A stretch of DNA of 64,000 nucleotides from Sporosarcina sp. ACRSM (GTDB lineage: Bacteria > Bacillota > Bacilli > Bacillales_A > Planococcaceae), in assembly GCF_022346545.1 (NCBI RefSeq), contig NZ_JAKRNU010000004.1, forward strand, positions 273,711-337,710, written 5' to 3'. The position numbers and the translations under genes are program-made. Positions 12,617 to 27,067 of this stretch are shown here, piece after piece; the stretch's first letter is position 1, and the number at the start of each line of letters is the position of its first letter. Under the pieces are notes generated by a model. That model saw only the letters and a program-made list of their open reading frames with translations, did not search any database and was not told the DNA's origin.

Positions 12617-13936
12617 TTGAATGCAGTTGTAATTGCGGTAGTAGTAATGTTGATTTTAAGTTTAATGCGCGTCAATGTTGTCCTAGCGCTTGTAGCAGGA
12701 GCAATTGTAGGGGGGCTGACAGGAGGCTTGTCGTTGAACGAGACCATTGTGTCGTTCACGGGAGGGCTCGGGGAGGGTGCTACGATTGCGATCAGTTATG
12801 CGCTGCTAGCTGGCTTTGCTGTGGCGATCTCCAAAACAGGTATCCCGCAGTTGCTTGTTTCGGCCATGTTGCGATTTGTACAGAAAGAGGGAGGCAGTGA
12901 CCGCGCTGCACTTGGGAAAGTATTGCTCGTTTTCATCCTGTTATTGATGGCCGTCTTTTCCCAAAACCTCATTCCGATCCATATTGCATTCATCCCGTTG
13001 CTTGTCCCGCCTATTTTACATATTTTAAACTTATTGAAAGTAGATCGGCGCTTAATCGCATCGGTATTGACATTCGGCTTGACAGCACCCTATATTTTGC
13101 TCCCTTTCGGTTATGGATTCATCTTTCATGAAATATTGGCGAAGCAAATGAAGTTAGCGGGTCTAGCGATCGATATGGCAGACATTCCAAAAGCGATGGC
13201 CTTCCCTGTCTTTGGCATGCTGGTTGGTCTTTTGGTTGCCATTTTCTTCAGCTATCGTAAGCCGCGAGAGTATGCAGATAAGTCGATCGGTGTCACAGAG
13301 GAAGTGATCGTGGTCCACAAACGGACGATTTTCTTTACCGTTGCCGCGCTCATCGGGACGCTCGCAGTGCAAATTCCGACCCAATCAATGATTGCGGGAG
13401 CTGTAACGGGCATTTTCATCCTCTATATTACGGGTGCCTTAAAGTGGAAAGAAGCGGATGGCCTTATTAACGAAGGTATGCGCATGATGGCCTTTGTCGG
13501 CTTCGTCATGATCGCAGCGAACGGCTTCGCAGCGGTACTGCAGGATACAGGACACATCCTATCGCTTGTAGAGGCTGCAAGCACCGCGTTAGGCGACCAC
13601 AAAGGGATGGCGGCCTTTGCAATGTTATTTATAGGGCTGATCGTCACCATGGGCATCGGATCATCATTTGCAACGATACCAATCATCGCGTCCATCTTCG
13701 TGCCGCTTAGCATGGCTTTTGGATTTAGCGCAATGGCGACCATCGCGCTTATGGGAACAGCCGCTGCATTAGGCGATGCGGGATCTCCGGCGTCGGATTC
13801 GACACTCGGCCCAACAGCTGGGCTGAATGCGGATGGACAGCATAATCATATATGGGATAGTTGCGTTCCGACATTTCTTCACTTTAACATTCCGCTACTT
13901 GTTTTCGGCTGGCTGGCTGTCATGTTCTTTAATTAA
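12617..13936 (+). CDS. Na+/H+ antiporter-family permease, YuiF type
   Basis: Polytopic inner-membrane protein of 439 residues with about 11 hydrophobic segments. The repeated architecture, the glycine-rich GSSFATIPIIASIF stretch and the final GDAGSPASDSTLGPT motif are those of the YuiF-like Na+/H+ antiporter family (NhaC/GntP relatives; some members are annotated as amino-acid transporters). Substrate not determinable. The TTG start follows AGGAGG. It has its own promoter and stands between tuf and rpsJ, two genes that are neighbours in most Bacilli, so it interrupts the str-S10 junction. Confidence 0.8.
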   Translation: MNAVVIAVVVMLILSLMRVNVVLALVAGAIVGGLTGGLSLNETIVSFTGGLGEGATIAISYALLAGFAVAISKTGIPQLLVSAMLRFVQKEGGSDRAALGKVLLVFILLLMAVFSQNLIPIHIAFIPLLVPPILHILNLLKVDRRLIASVLTFGLTAPYILLPFGYGFIFHEILAKQMKLAGLAIDMADIPKAMAFPVFGMLVGLLVAIFFSYRKPREYADKSIGVTEEVIVVHKRTIFFTVAALIGTLAVQIPTQSMIAGAVTGIFILYITGALKWKEADGLINEGMRMMAFVGFVMIAANGFAAVLQDTGHILSLVEAASTALGDHKGMAAFAMLFIGLIVTMGIGSSFATIPIIASIFVPLSMAFGFSAMATIALMGTAAALGDAGSPASDSTLGPTAGLNADGQHNHIWDSCVPTFLHFNIPLLVFGWLAVMFFN

Positions 13937-13995
13937 AAAAGAGTTCGGACTATTAGCCTAGGTGTTGCATTACGAGTCAAATCAATCTATAATAA

Positions 13996-14496
<501 letters not shown>

Positions 14497-14541
14497 TCGA
14501 TACAAAAATAAAAAAACAAACCAATTCAGGAGGTGTGACAA

Positions 14542-15171
14542 ATGACCAAAGGAATCTTAGGGAGAAAAGTCGGCATGACGCAAATCTTTGCTGAAAACGG
14601 CGATCTCATCCCGGTAACTGTGATTGAAGCTGCTCCAAACGTTGTTCTTCAGAAGAAGACAGCTGAAACAGACGGCTACACATCAATCCAGCTCGGATTT
14701 GAAGATAAACGAGAGAAGCTTGCAAACAAACCTGAAAAAGGCCACGTTGCTAAAGCTGAAACAGCACCTAAGCGCTTCATTCGCGAATTCCGCGAGTTAG
14801 ACGTTAATGGGTATGAAGTTGGTCAGGAAGTCAAAGTCGATACATTCGCAGAAGGCGATATCGTCGATATTACAGGAACAACAAAAGGTAAAGGATTCCA
14901 AGGTGTTATTAAACGCCACGGTTTCGCACGCGGGCCTATGAGCCACGGTTCACGTTTCCACCGCGCACCAGGTTCAATCGGATCTGTTGACGGACAACGC
15001 GTATTCAAAGGGAAAAAACTCCCTGGTCGCACAGGCGGCAAAAAAGTAACGATTCAAAATCTAGAAATCGTACGAGTTGACGCTGAGCGTAACTTGCTAC
15101 TAGTAAAAGGTAATGTTCCAGGAGCTCGCAAATCACTTCTACAAGTGAAAAGCGCAATCAAAGGGAACTGA
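14542..15171 (+). CDS. rplC: 50S ribosomal protein L3
   Basis: L3, an early assembly protein of the 50S subunit that reaches to the peptidyl transferase centre. 209 residues, full length, beginning [14 protein letters not shown]. The conserved central loop [15 protein letters not shown] is intact. Ribosome-binding site AGGAGGTG. Confidence 0.98.
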   Translation: MTKGILGRKVGMTQIFAENGDLIPVTVIEAAPNVVLQKKTAETDGYTSIQLGFEDKREKLANKPEKGHVAKAETAPKRFIREFRELDVNGYEVGQEVKVDTFAEGDIVDITGTTKGKGFQGVIKRHGFARGPMSHGSRFHRAPGSIGSVDGQRVFKGKKLPGRTGGKKVTIQNLEIVRVDAERNLLLVKGNVPGARKSLLQVKSAIKGN

Positions 15172-15196
15172 ACACTAAAGGAAGGAGGAAACAAGA

Positions 15197-15820
15197 ATGC
15201 CTAAAGTATCCGTACTAAATCAAACTGGCTCATCAGTCGGTGAAATCGAATTGAACGAAGCGATCTTCGGAATCGAGCCGAACGAAGCTGTTCTATTCGA
15301 AGCATTGGTCCAACAGCGTGCATCATTACGCCAAGGTAACCACAAAGTTAAAACTCGCGCAGAAGTCGCTGGCGGCGGACGCAAACCATGGCGTCAAAAA
15401 GGAACTGGTCGTGCTCGTCAAGGGTCAATCCGTTCACCACAATGGCGTGGAGGCGGTACCGTATTCGGACCAACTCCAAGAAGCTACAGCTACAAATTGC
15501 CGAAGAAAGTCCGCAGATTGGCTCTTCTATCAGCTCTTTCTACGAAAGTTCGTGATGAAGAGATCATCGTAGTAGAAGGACTTACTTTCGATGCACCAAA
15601 AACAAAAGAATTCGTAAAAGTATTATCAAATCTTTCAGTCGACAAGAAAGCTTTGATCGTCACTGCAGACCTAGATGAAACTGTGGCATTGTCCGCACGT
15701 AACATTCCAGGTGTGAGCGTCGTTACAGCGAATGGCATCAATGTTCTTGACATTGTCGCACATGACAAACTTGTCATTACGAAAGCAGCAGTTGAAAAAG
15801 TAGAGGAGGTGCTTGGTTAA
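15197..15820 (+). CDS. rplD: 50S ribosomal protein L4
   Basis: L4, which lines the nascent-peptide exit tunnel. 207 residues. The tunnel loop ([19 protein letters not shown]) is wild type in general form. In Escherichia coli L4 represses the S10 operon; no equivalent leader can be proven here. The stop codon overlaps the rplW start by one base (TAATG). Confidence 0.98.
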   Translation: MPKVSVLNQTGSSVGEIELNEAIFGIEPNEAVLFEALVQQRASLRQGNHKVKTRAEVAGGGRKPWRQKGTGRARQGSIRSPQWRGGGTVFGPTPRSYSYKLPKKVRRLALLSALSTKVRDEEIIVVEGLTFDAPKTKEFVKVLSNLSVDKKALIVTADLDETVALSARNIPGVSVVTANGINVLDIVAHDKLVITKAAVEKVEEVLG

Positions 15821-16104
15821 TGGAAGCACGTGATATTCTAAAACGTCCGGTCATTACCGAGCGTTCTTCTGAACAAATGGGACTTAGAAAATACACATTC
15901 GAAGTCGATACGCGCGCAAACAAAACACATGTGAAGCAAGCTGTCGAAGAAATCTTCGATGTGAAAGTCGAAAAAGTCAACGTACAGAACTACAAAGGTA
16001 AGTTCAAACGTATGGGTAAACACGCAGGCTATACAAACAAACGCCGCAAAGCGATTGTTACATTGACTGCTGACTCAAAAGACATCGAACTATTCGAAAT
16101 CTAA
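15820..16104 (+). CDS. rplW: 50S ribosomal protein L23
   Basis: L23, located at the tunnel exit where trigger factor and SRP dock. 94 residues. The start overlaps the last base of rplD, and GAGGAGG lies within the rplD 3' end, so the two are probably translationally coupled. Confidence 0.98.
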   Translation: MEARDILKRPVITERSSEQMGLRKYTFEVDTRANKTHVKQAVEEIFDVKVEKVNVQNYKGKFKRMGKHAGYTNKRRKAIVTLTADSKDIELFEI

Positions 16105-16140
16105 TCATAGATAGTCAACTAAACGAAGGAGGGAACACCA

Positions 16141-16971
16141 ATGGCGATTAAGAAATACAAACCTACCTCCAACGGACGTCGTAACATGACTTCTTCGGAC
16201 TTCTCCGAGATCACAACGGACAAACCGGAAAAATCATTGCTTACACCGCTCAAACGGAAAGGCGGCCGTAACAACACTGGTAGGACTACTGTTCGTCACC
16301 AAGGTGGAGGCCATAAACGCCAATACCGTGTCATCGATTTCCAACGCCGGAAAGATGGCATTCCAGGACGCGTTGCTACGATCGAATACGATCCGAACCG
16401 TTCTGCAAACATTGCACTTATCAACTACGTAGATGGAGAGAAACGTTACATTCTTGCTCCGAAAGGTTTGGAAGTGGGCATGACAATCATGTCTGGTCCA
16501 GATGCAGATATCAGAGTAGGTAACACTCTACCACTAGAAAACATTCCAATGGGTTCAACAATCCATAACATCGAATTGAAACCAGGAAAAGGCGGTCAAT
16601 TAGTGCGTTCTGCAGGTACATCTGCACAACTACTAGGCCGTGAAGACAAATACGTCATCGTACGTCTTCAATCTGGCGAAGTTCGCATGATTCTTGCAAC
16701 ATGCCGCGCGACAATCGGTCAAGTCGGTAATGAACAGCACGAATTGATCAACATCGGTAAAGCTGGACGTTCACGTTGGTTGGGTAAACGCCCTACAGTA
16801 CGTGGTTCTGTCATGAACCCTAACGATCACCCACACGGTGGTGGTGAAGGACGTACTGGTATCGGTATGAAATCACCAGTTACTCCTTGGGGTAAACCGA
16901 CTCTTGGTCTTAAAACTCGTAAGAAAAGCAACAAATCAAGCAAGTTTATTATTCGTAGCCGTAAAAAATAA
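16141..16971 (+). CDS. rplB: 50S ribosomal protein L2
   Basis: L2, essential for subunit joining and peptidyl transferase function. 276 residues. The conserved C-terminal [17 protein letters not shown] segment carries the functional histidine. Ribosome-binding site GAAGGAGGG. Ends in a lysine-rich tail. Confidence 0.98.
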   Translation: MAIKKYKPTSNGRRNMTSSDFSEITTDKPEKSLLTPLKRKGGRNNTGRTTVRHQGGGHKRQYRVIDFQRRKDGIPGRVATIEYDPNRSANIALINYVDGEKRYILAPKGLEVGMTIMSGPDADIRVGNTLPLENIPMGSTIHNIELKPGKGGQLVRSAGTSAQLLGREDKYVIVRLQSGEVRMILATCRATIGQVGNEQHELINIGKAGRSRWLGKRPTVRGSVMNPNDHPHGGGEGRTGIGMKSPVTPWGKPTLGLKTRKKSNKSSKFIIRSRKK

Positions 16972-17031
16972 TGTGAGTGGACTGCGGTTCAACGACTGGA
17001 CCGTAGTACAAACACGGAGGGAGGTTCCGAC

Positions 17032-17310
17032 ATGGGCCGCAGCTTGAAAAAAGGACCTTTTGTAGACGATCATCTTATGAAAAAGGTTGAAGTACAAAAG
17101 GATTCTCAGAAGAAACAGGTAATCAAAACTTGGTCACGCCGTTCAACAATCTTCCCGTCATTCATCGGATTGACGATTGCTGTCTACGACGGACGCAAAC
17201 ACGTACCTGTCTACGTGACTGAAGATATGGTAGGTCACAAACTGGGTGAATTCGTCCCAACGCGCACATACAAAGGTCATGGCGCTGACGATAAGAAAAC
17301 AAGACGCTAA
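17032..17310 (+). CDS. rpsS: 30S ribosomal protein S19
   Basis: S19, in the 30S head, partner of S13. 92 residues, [15 protein letters not shown] start, GGGAGG ribosome-binding site. C-terminal [11 protein letters not shown] is typical of Bacilli. Confidence 0.98.
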   Translation: MGRSLKKGPFVDDHLMKKVEVQKDSQKKQVIKTWSRRSTIFPSFIGLTIAVYDGRKHVPVYVTEDMVGHKLGEFVPTRTYKGHGADDKKTRR

Positions 17311-17329
17311 TTGAGAGGAGGTTATTCTG

Positions 17330-17674
17330 ATGCAACAAGCAAAAGCTACTGCCCGCACAGTCCGTATTGCTCCTCGCAAAGTCCGTTTGGTCGTTGATCT
17401 TATCCGGGGCAAGAAAATCGGTGAAGCTGTCGCGATTCTACGCCTGACGCCAAAAGCGGCATCTCCGGTTGTAGAAAAACTATTGAATTCAGCGATTGCA
17501 AATGCTGAACACAACTATGAAATGAACATCGAAGACCTAGTAGTAAGCGAAGTATTCGTTGACGAAGGTCCGACAATGAAACGTTTCCGTCCACGCGCAC
17601 AAGGACGTGCAAGTGCAATCAACAAACGCACAAGCCACATTACAATCGTGGTATCAGAAAAGAAGGAGGGATAA
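17330..17674 (+). CDS. rplV: 50S ribosomal protein L22
   Basis: L22, whose beta-hairpin lines the exit tunnel near the macrolide site. 114 residues. The loop segment [18 protein letters not shown] shows no deletion or duplication of the kind linked with macrolide resistance. GAGAGGAGG precedes the ATG. Confidence 0.98.
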   Translation: MQQAKATARTVRIAPRKVRLVVDLIRGKKIGEAVAILRLTPKAASPVVEKLLNSAIANAEHNYEMNIEDLVVSEVFVDEGPTMKRFRPRAQGRASAINKRTSHITIVVSEKKEG

Positions 17675-17677
17675 TTC

Positions 17678-18337
17678 GTGGGTCAAAAAGTACATCCTAA
17701 CGGTTTGCGGGTTGGTATCATCCGCGACTGGGAGTCGAAATGGTATGCTGAAAAAGACTATGCGACTCTTTTACATGAGGACTTAAAAATCCGTGATTTC
17801 ATCGAAAAACGTCTTGTAGATGCGTCTGTTTCCAAAGTTGAAATCGAACGTGCTGCAAAGCGTGTCAATATCACTATTCACACTGCGAAGCCAGGTATGG
17901 TTATCGGTAAAGGTGGTTCCGAGGTCGAAGCACTTCGTAAACAACTGAACGATATCACAGGCAAGCGTGTACACATCAACATCATCGAAATCAAGCGTGC
18001 AGATCTTGATGCGAAACTAGTCGCAGAATCCATCGCACGTCAACTAGAAAGCCGTGTATCATTCCGTCGTGCACAGAAACAAGCGATTCAACGTACAATC
18101 CGTTCTGGCGCGAAAGGTATCAAAACTCAAGTATCCGGACGTCTTGGCGGTGCAGACATCGCTCGTGCGGAACATTACAGTGAAGGAACTGTCCCTCTCC
18201 ATACATTGCGTGCAGACATCGACTATGCACATGCAGAAGCAGACACAACTTATGGTAAGCTTGGCGTCAAAGTATGGATTTATCGTGGAGAAGTCCTTCC
18301 AGTGAAGAAGAAGAACTCTGAGGAAGGAGGCAACTAA
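17678..18337 (+). CDS. rpsC: 30S ribosomal protein S3
   Basis: S3, part of the mRNA entry channel helicase. 219 residues with a KH-type RNA-binding domain: the [16 protein letters not shown] motif is near residues 76-91. GTG start three bases after rplV, with GGAGGG inside the rplV end. Confidence 0.98.
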   Translation: MGQKVHPNGLRVGIIRDWESKWYAEKDYATLLHEDLKIRDFIEKRLVDASVSKVEIERAAKRVNITIHTAKPGMVIGKGGSEVEALRKQLNDITGKRVHINIIEIKRADLDAKLVAESIARQLESRVSFRRAQKQAIQRTIRSGAKGIKTQVSGRLGGADIARAEHYSEGTVPLHTLRADIDYAHAEADTTYGKLGVKVWIYRGEVLPVKKKNSEEGGN

Positions 18338-18339
18338 TT

Positions 18340-18964
<625 letters not shown>

Positions 18965-18981
18965 TGAAGGAGGTTGCAGCC

Positions 18982-19245
18982 ATGACTGAGCGTAACCAGC
19001 GCAAAGTGTATACAGGCCGTGTCGTATCCGACAAAATGGATAAAACGATCACTGTATTGGTAGAAACACATAAGAAGCACGGTTTATATGGTAAACGTGT
19101 AAAATATTCTAAAAAATACAAGGCCCACGATGAACTGAATGAAGCGAAAATCGGTGATGTTGTCCGTATCATGGAAACTCGTCCATTGTCGGCAACAAAG
19201 CGTTTCCGTCTACTTGAAATCGTCGAAAAAGCGGTCATCATTTAA
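18982..19245 (+). CDS. rpsQ: 30S ribosomal protein S17
   Basis: S17, a primary 16S rRNA 5'-domain binder with an OB fold. ATG 18982 is chosen because AAGGAGG lies 8-9 nt upstream and the length becomes 87 residues, as in Bacillus. The earlier in-frame ATG at 18964 overlaps this ribosome-binding site. Confidence 0.97.
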   Translation: MTERNQRKVYTGRVVSDKMDKTITVLVETHKKHGLYGKRVKYSKKYKAHDELNEAKIGDVVRIMETRPLSATKRFRLLEIVEKAVII

Positions 19246-19284
19246 TAACGTTCGGAGATATAAATCCGGGAGGAGGTAGCCTCA

Positions 19285-19653
19285 ATGATCCAACAGGAAA
19301 GTCGTATGAAAGTCGCCGACAACTCAGGCGCTCGTGAAGTTCTTACAATCAAAGTACTAGGTGGCACAGGCCGTAAGGTTGCTAATATCGGTGATGTAGT
19401 CGTTTGTACAGTGAAGAAAGCAACACCTGGTGGCGTTGTCAAAAAAGGTGACGTTGTCAAGGCTGTTATCGTTCGCACGAAAAGCGGCGTACGTCGTAAA
19501 GACGGTTCTTACATCACATTCGATGAAAACGCATGTGTTATCATCCGTGACGACAAGAGCCCACGTGGAACACGTATTTTCGGACCAGTTGCCCGCGAAC
19601 TACGCGACAGCAACTTCATGAAAATCATTTCCCTAGCTCCAGAAGTTCTTTAA
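19285..19653 (+). CDS. rplN: 50S ribosomal protein L14
   Basis: L14, at the subunit interface (bridge B8) and the target of the silencing factor RsfS. 122 residues, [19 protein letters not shown] start, GGGAGGAGG ribosome-binding site. Confidence 0.98.
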   Translation: MIQQESRMKVADNSGAREVLTIKVLGGTGRKVANIGDVVVCTVKKATPGGVVKKGDVVKAVIVRTKSGVRRKDGSYITFDENACVIIRDDKSPRGTRIFGPVARELRDSNFMKIISLAPEVL

Positions 19654-19689
19654 TCCACATGACAGTGCCAATCAAGGAGGTGCGACAGA

Positions 19690-20001
19690 ATGCATGTTAA
19701 AAAAGGCGATAAAGTTATGGTAATCACAGGTAAAGACAAAGGTAAAACAGGCGTGATCCTAACTGCTTACCCTAAAAAGGACCGTGTGCTTGTTGAAGGT
19801 GTCAACATCGTCAAGAAACATACGAAACCAAATCAGGATAATCCCCAAGGCGGTATCGTAAGCCAAGAGGCATCTATCCATGTATCAAATGTCATGGTGA
19901 TCGATCCTAAGACAGGCGAGCCGACTCGTGTAGGATACAAGATCGAAGATGGCAAAAAAATTCGTGTTGCTAAAAAATCCGGTGAAAACCTGGACAAATA
20001 A
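19690..20001 (+). CDS. rplX: 50S ribosomal protein L24
   Basis: L24, an assembly-initiator protein with an N-terminal KOW motif ([18 protein letters not shown], residues 4-21). 103 residues. AAGGAGGTG ribosome-binding site. Confidence 0.98.
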   Translation: MHVKKGDKVMVITGKDKGKTGVILTAYPKKDRVLVEGVNIVKKHTKPNQDNPQGGIVSQEASIHVSNVMVIDPKTGEPTRVGYKIEDGKKIRVAKKSGENLDK

Positions 20002-20027
20002 GTGACGAATGAAAGGAGGTCCACTAG

Positions 20028-20567
20028 ATGAGCCGTTTAAAAGAAAAGTTCAATAAAGAAATCACACCTGCTCTTATGAGCAAGTTTGAATATACATCTG
20101 TAATGCAAGTCCCTAAAGTGGAGAAAATCGTCATCAACATGGGTGTTGGCGATGCTGTACAAAACACGAAAGCACTCGATGCGGCAGTGGAAGATCTAAC
20201 AATCATTTCCGGTCAAAAACCGGTTGTTACAAAAGCGAAAAAATCAATCGCAGGATTCCGTCTCCGTGAAGGTATGCCTATCGGAACGAAAGTTACACTA
20301 CGCGGTGAGCGTATGTATGAATTCCTAGATAAACTAATCTCGGTTTCATTACCTCGTGTACGTGACTTCCGTGGTGTTTCTAAAAAAGCATTCGATGGTC
20401 GCGGTAACTACACACTTGGTGTGAAGGAACAACTTATTTTCCCTGAAATCGACTACGATAAAGTTTCTAAAATTCGCGGTATGGATATCGTCATCGTTAC
20501 GACTGCAAACTCTGATGAAGAAGCACGTGAGTTACTAACGCAGTTCGGCATGCCGTTCCAAAAGTAA
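20028..20567 (+). CDS. rplE: 50S ribosomal protein L5
   Basis: L5, the 5S rRNA-binding protein that contacts P-site tRNA. 179 residues, full length. The conserved [12 protein letters not shown] segment is present. AAAGGAGGT ribosome-binding site. Confidence 0.98.
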   Translation: MSRLKEKFNKEITPALMSKFEYTSVMQVPKVEKIVINMGVGDAVQNTKALDAAVEDLTIISGQKPVVTKAKKSIAGFRLREGMPIGTKVTLRGERMYEFLDKLISVSLPRVRDFRGVSKKAFDGRGNYTLGVKEQLIFPEIDYDKVSKIRGMDIVIVTTANSDEEARELLTQFGMPFQK

Positions 20568-20571
20568 ATAA

Positions 20572-20772
<201 letters not shown>

Positions 20773-20802
20773 TCCCCTAAATTTGGGAAGGAGGTAAATG
20801 GA

Positions 20803-21201
20803 ATGACAATGAGTGATCCGATTGCAGATATGCTTACACGCATCCGTAACGCGAACATGGTTCGTCACGAGAAGCTTGAAGTACCTGCTTCAAACATGAA
20901 AAAACAAATCGCAGAAATCTTGAAACGTGAAGGTTTCGTTCGCGATGTTGAATACGTGGAAGATAACAAACAAGGTATCATCCGTATTTTCCTTAAATAT
21001 GGTCAAGACAACGAGCGTGTTATCACAGGTCTTAAACGTATTTCAAAACCAGGTCTTCGCGTTTACGCTAAAACGAACGAAGTGCCTAAAGTTTTGAACG
21101 GTCTTGGCATAGCCCTCGTTTCCACATCAAACGGTGTTTTGACTGACAAGGAAGCACGCGCTAAACAAGTAGGCGGAGAAGTAGTCGCATACGTCTGGTA
21201 A
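20803..21201 (+). CDS. rpsH: 30S ribosomal protein S8
   Basis: S8, a central-domain 16S rRNA binder; in Escherichia coli it is the spc operon repressor. 132 residues ending in [19 protein letters not shown] ribosome-binding site. Confidence 0.98.
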   Translation: MTMSDPIADMLTRIRNANMVRHEKLEVPASNMKKQIAEILKREGFVRDVEYVEDNKQGIIRIFLKYGQDNERVITGLKRISKPGLRVYAKTNEVPKVLNGLGIALVSTSNGVLTDKEARAKQVGGEVVAYVW

Positions 21202-21231
21202 TTTGTAACAAATGAATGGAGGTGCAATTGA

Positions 21232-21771
21232 ATGTCCCGTATTGGCAAAAAGCCGATTGAGGTACCTGAAAACGTGACGGTTACAGTTTCTGCTGATAAC
21301 TTCGTCACTGTTAAAGGTCCGAAAGGCGAACTTACTAACACATTTAACTCGGATATTAAAATCGAGCAGGAGGGGAATGTGATCACTTTGGTCCGTCCTT
21401 CTGATTCCAAAGAACACCGTTCCATTCATGGAACAACACGTTCACTTCTCGATAATATGGTAACAGGCGTTTCAAAAGGTTTTGAACGTACACTTGAACT
21501 TGTTGGGGTAGGTTACCGTGCACAACTTCAAGGTAAGAAACTTGTATTGAACGTAGGTTATTCTCACCCGGTCGAATTCACTCCAGAAGAAGGAGTAGAA
21601 GTTGAAGTACCTGCGAACACAAAAGTGATCGTGCGTGGTATCAACAAAGAACGTGTAGGTGCACTTGCATCTAACATCCGACAAGTACGTCCACCAGAGC
21701 CATACAAAGGCAAAGGGATTCGCTACGAAGGCGAACAAGTACGTCGTAAAGAAGGTAAAACAGGTAAATAA
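21232..21771 (+). CDS. rplF: 50S ribosomal protein L6
   Basis: L6, near the factor-binding site and important for EF-G function. 179 residues with the two duplicated L6 domains and the C-terminal [20 protein letters not shown] signature. TGGAGGTG ribosome-binding site. Confidence 0.98.
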   Translation: MSRIGKKPIEVPENVTVTVSADNFVTVKGPKGELTNTFNSDIKIEQEGNVITLVRPSDSKEHRSIHGTTRSLLDNMVTGVSKGFERTLELVGVGYRAQLQGKKLVLNVGYSHPVEFTPEEGVEVEVPANTKVIVRGINKERVGALASNIRQVRPPEPYKGKGIRYEGEQVRRKEGKTGK

Positions 21772-21805
21772 TGCCGCTTAAGGCATCCCGGAAGGAGTGA
21801 CCACG

Positions 21806-22168
21806 ATGATTACGAAACAAGATAAAAACGCTACTCGTAAAAAACGCCATGCGCGTGTTCGTACGAAAATCAGCGGAACTGCAGCTCGTCCACGTCTAAA
21901 CGTATTCCGTTCAAACAAGCACATCTATGCTCAATTGATCGATGATGCGAATGCCGTAACGATCGCAAGTGCTTCTACAATGGATACGGATTTCAACTTC
22001 GAATCCAAAGCAGACACTGCAGCTGCAGCAAAAGTCGGCGAGATGATCGCGAAAAAAGCTGTTGAAAAAGACGTCAAGTCAGTTGTATTCGACCGTGGCG
22101 GTTATCTATTTCACGGCCGTGTAAAAGCCCTTGCGGACGCAGCACGTGAAAACGGTCTGGAATTTTAA
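21806..22168 (+). CDS. rplR: 50S ribosomal protein L18
   Basis: L18, which binds 5S rRNA with L5. I use ATG 21806 ([15 protein letters not shown]), giving 120 residues as in Bacillus, with GGAAGGAGTG about 8 nt upstream; the GTG at 21797 lies inside that ribosome-binding site. Confidence 0.96.
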   Translation: MITKQDKNATRKKRHARVRTKISGTAARPRLNVFRSNKHIYAQLIDDANAVTIASASTMDTDFNFESKADTAAAAKVGEMIAKKAVEKDVKSVVFDRGGYLFHGRVKALADAARENGLEF

Positions 22169-22190
22169 TTAAGAAGGAGGGACATATTTC

Positions 22191-22691
22191 ATGCGTCGTA
22201 ATGATCAAAATAAAAGTGAATTCGAAGAGCGCGTAGTGACGATCAATCGCGTTGCGAAAGTTGTGAAAGGTGGACGTCGTTTCCGCTTCACTGCTCTCGT
22301 CGTTGTCGGAGACAAAAATGGTCGTGTCGGTTTCGGTACTGGGAAAGCACAAGAAGTTCCAGATGCGATCCGTAAAGCAATCGAAGATGCGAAGAAGAAT
22401 TTGATCGTTGTACCAATGGTCAGCGGAACAACTCCACACGAAGTACTTGGACGTTTTGGTGCAGGTCAAATCCTTATCAAACCAGCTGCTCCTGGTACAG
22501 GAGTTATTGCGGGAGGACCAGTTCGTGCGGTACTTGAACTTGCAGGTATCACGGATATCCTTTCTAAATCCCTCGGATCAAGCACACCAATCAACATGGT
22601 TCGTGCAACAATCGAAGGATTGAAGAGTTTGAAACGCGCTGAAGATGTAGCTAAATTGCGCGGTAAATCCGTAGAAGAACTGCTAGGTTAA
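22191..22691 (+). CDS. rpsE: 30S ribosomal protein S5
   Basis: S5, an accuracy and mRNA-helicase protein. 166 residues. The spectinomycin-site loop ([10 protein letters not shown]) is present without the deletions linked to resistance. AAGGAGGG ribosome-binding site. Confidence 0.98.
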   Translation: MRRNDQNKSEFEERVVTINRVAKVVKGGRRFRFTALVVVGDKNGRVGFGTGKAQEVPDAIRKAIEDAKKNLIVVPMVSGTTPHEVLGRFGAGQILIKPAAPGTGVIAGGPVRAVLELAGITDILSKSLGSSTPINMVRATIEGLKSLKRAEDVAKLRGKSVEELLG

Positions 22692-22704
22692 GGGGGGAAA
22701 CACA

Positions 22705-22887
22705 ATGGCGAACAAACTGGAAATCACCCTTACTAAAAGTGTGATCGGCGCTAAGCCGGCACAACGTAAAACAGTTGAAGCACTTGGACTACGTAAATTG
22801 AATCAGACAGTTGAACACCAAGATAATGTTGCAATCCGCGGCATGATCAACAAAGTGAGCCATCTGGTTACAGTTAACGAACAATAA
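22705..22887 (+). CDS. rpmD: 50S ribosomal protein L30
   Basis: L30, 60 residues, short bacterial form. [15 protein letters not shown] start after GGGGGGAAA. Lies between rpsE and rplO as in Bacillus. Confidence 0.97.
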   Translation: MANKLEITLTKSVIGAKPAQRKTVEALGLRKLNQTVEHQDNVAIRGMINKVSHLVTVNEQ

Positions 22888-22919
22888 TAGCAATTTTTGA
22901 ATAAGGAGGTGCCAATGAG

Positions 22920-23359
22920 ATGAAATTACACACAATGAAACCAGCAGAAGGTGCTCGTAAACAACGCAAACGTGTTGGACGCGGAACTGGTTCTGGCCAT
23001 GGTAAAACTTCCGGTAGAGGTCATGATGGTCAAAACTCACGTTCTGGCGGCGGTGTACGTCTTGGATTCGAGGGTGGTCAAATTCCACTTTTCCAACGAC
23101 TTCCTAAACGTGGATTTACGAACATTAACCGTAAGGAATATGCAATCGTAAACCTTGATACACTAAACCGTTTTGAAGAAGGTACTGAAGTAACACCTGA
23201 ATTGCTAATTGAAACTGGTGTCGTGAGCAACGCTAAATCCGGAATTAAGATTCTTGGTAACGGAACTCTTGAGAAAAAGATTACTGTCAAAGCTCACAAA
23301 TTCTCCGCTTCTGCGAAGGAAGCAATTGAGAAAGCGGGCGGGCAAACCGAGGTGGTTTA

Positions 23360-23360
<1 letters not shown>
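22920..23360 (+). CDS. rplO: 50S ribosomal protein L15
   Basis: L15, a late assembly protein. 146 residues with the Gly/Arg-rich N-terminus ([19 protein letters not shown]). Its TAA overlaps the secY ATG by one base, suggesting coupling to secY. Confidence 0.98.
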
Positions 23361-25328
<1,968 letters not shown>

Positions 25329-25755
25329 GCCTTTTCGGGCATAGATAATATTTGCCTTTTTTGGGTAGTATAGTATTGCTGCACGGAAAGAACGTTTCAA
25401 CGAGCTGCAAAAGCATATGATGCCCGGTATAGGAACTGATCGGAGTTCAGCGGGCGTAAAGTTCCAATTCTTATGAAATGCATACTTCTCTATTTGCTGT
25501 TAGTATGTATTTTGTAGAAGGAACTGAATAACGCAACTGGGAACTCATCCACGGCAATCTGGACAGTCGTATCCATTCCGGCGCGATTTTCCGCAACAAG
25601 TAGTCGGGGACTGACTAAAGGGAAACGAAATGTGACAGACGTCTTTCAAACATCACTCATGCAATCCGGACATATGTTGAAGGAAGCTTTAACGGCGACT
25701 GATGCCGCTCGATGGTGAGAACCTTTATTGGATATATAGAAGGGAGACAGGATTG
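25329..25755 (+). other. 430-nt gap where map and a KOW gene are expected; possible structured leader of infA
   Basis: No open frame with a ribosome-binding site is visible. It contains a nested inverted repeat (GCCCG near 25422 with CGGGC near 25450, enclosing GGAACT and AGTTC), so an RNA structure is possible. In Bacillus this interval holds map and a small KOW-domain gene. I see no recognisable remnant of either. Confidence 0.5.
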
Positions 25756-25974
25756 ATGGCGAAAGACGATGTAATTGAAGTTGAAGGAACTGTAGTCGAA
25801 ACGTTGCCAAACGCGATGTTCAAAGTAGAGCTGGAGAACGGCCATACGATTCTTGCGCATGTATCCGGCAAAATTCGTATGCACTTTATCCGCATCCTGC
25901 CTGGCGACAAAGTGACAATGGAACTTTCACCTTATGATTTGACGCGTGGTCGTATCACATACCGTTTTAAATAA
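25756..25974 (+). CDS. infA: translation initiation factor IF-1
   Basis: IF-1, an S1/OB-fold protein occupying the A site during initiation. 72 residues, nearly identical to the Bacillus protein. I use ATG 25756 ([11 protein letters not shown]), preceded by GAAGGGAGA; the upstream extension to 25702 is spurious. Confidence 0.98.
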   Translation: MAKDDVIEVEGTVVETLPNAMFKVELENGHTILAHVSGKIRMHFIRILPGDKVTMELSPYDLTRGRITYRFK

Positions 25975-26012
25975 ACTTTTGCACTCCGGAATATTGAAGG
26001 AGGTTGGGTAAG

Positions 26013-26126
26013 ATGAAAGTAAGACCATCTGTAAAACCGATCTGCGAAAAATGTAAAATTATTCGCAGACGCGGCCGTGTAATGGTAATCTGTGAAAATC
26101 CAAAACATAAACAAAGACAAGGCTAA
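26013..26126 (+). CDS. rpmJ: 50S ribosomal protein L36
   Basis: 37-residue zinc-type L36. Ligands Cys11, Cys14, Cys27 and His32 are all present. ATG follows GAAGGAGG. Standard position between infA and rpsM. Confidence 0.97.
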   Translation: MKVRPSVKPICEKCKIIRRRGRVMVICENPKHKQRQG

Positions 26127-26150
26127 TTCTGAAGGAGGTGCACAATCTAT

Positions 26151-26516
26151 ATGGCACGTATTGCTGGTGTAGACGTTCCGCGCGATAAGCGCGTTGTAAT
26201 TTCTTTAACTTACATTTACGGAATCGGAAAAACAACTGCTCAAAAAGTATTAGTTGCAGCTGGAGTATCTGAAGAAACTCGCGTTCGTGATCTTACGGAT
26301 GTTGAACTTGATAAAATCCGTGAAGAGATTGACGGATTGAAAGTTGAAGGGGATCTTCGCCGTGAAACTTCACTTAACATTAAACGTTTGATGGAAATCG
26401 GAAGCTTCCGTGGTATCCGTCACCGCCGTGGCTTGCCTGTTCGTGGTCAAAACACGAAAAACAATGCCCGTACTCGTAAAGGTCCTAAACGGACAGTAGC
26501 GAACAAGAAAAAATAA
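26151..26516 (+). CDS. rpsM: 30S ribosomal protein S13
   Basis: S13, in the 30S head, bridging to the 50S and contacting P-site tRNA. 121 residues; the basic C-terminal tail ([11 protein letters not shown]) that contacts tRNA is intact. GAAGGAGGTG ribosome-binding site. Confidence 0.98.
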   Translation: MARIAGVDVPRDKRVVISLTYIYGIGKTTAQKVLVAAGVSEETRVRDLTDVELDKIREEIDGLKVEGDLRRETSLNIKRLMEIGSFRGIRHRRGLPVRGQNTKNNARTRKGPKRTVANKKK

Positions 26517-26523
26517 TAGGTAA

Positions 26524-26931
<408 letters not shown>

Positions 26932-27067
26932 TGGCTTGTGCTCCATTTGATTGAGAAACACAATTTTTGTCAAAAATGAATTGTGCGATTGCAATTTGCC
27001 GTCTGTAACAAATCGATTTCAATATGGAACGGCCAAACCATTCGACGTTTTGAAGGAGGGTAAGTAA

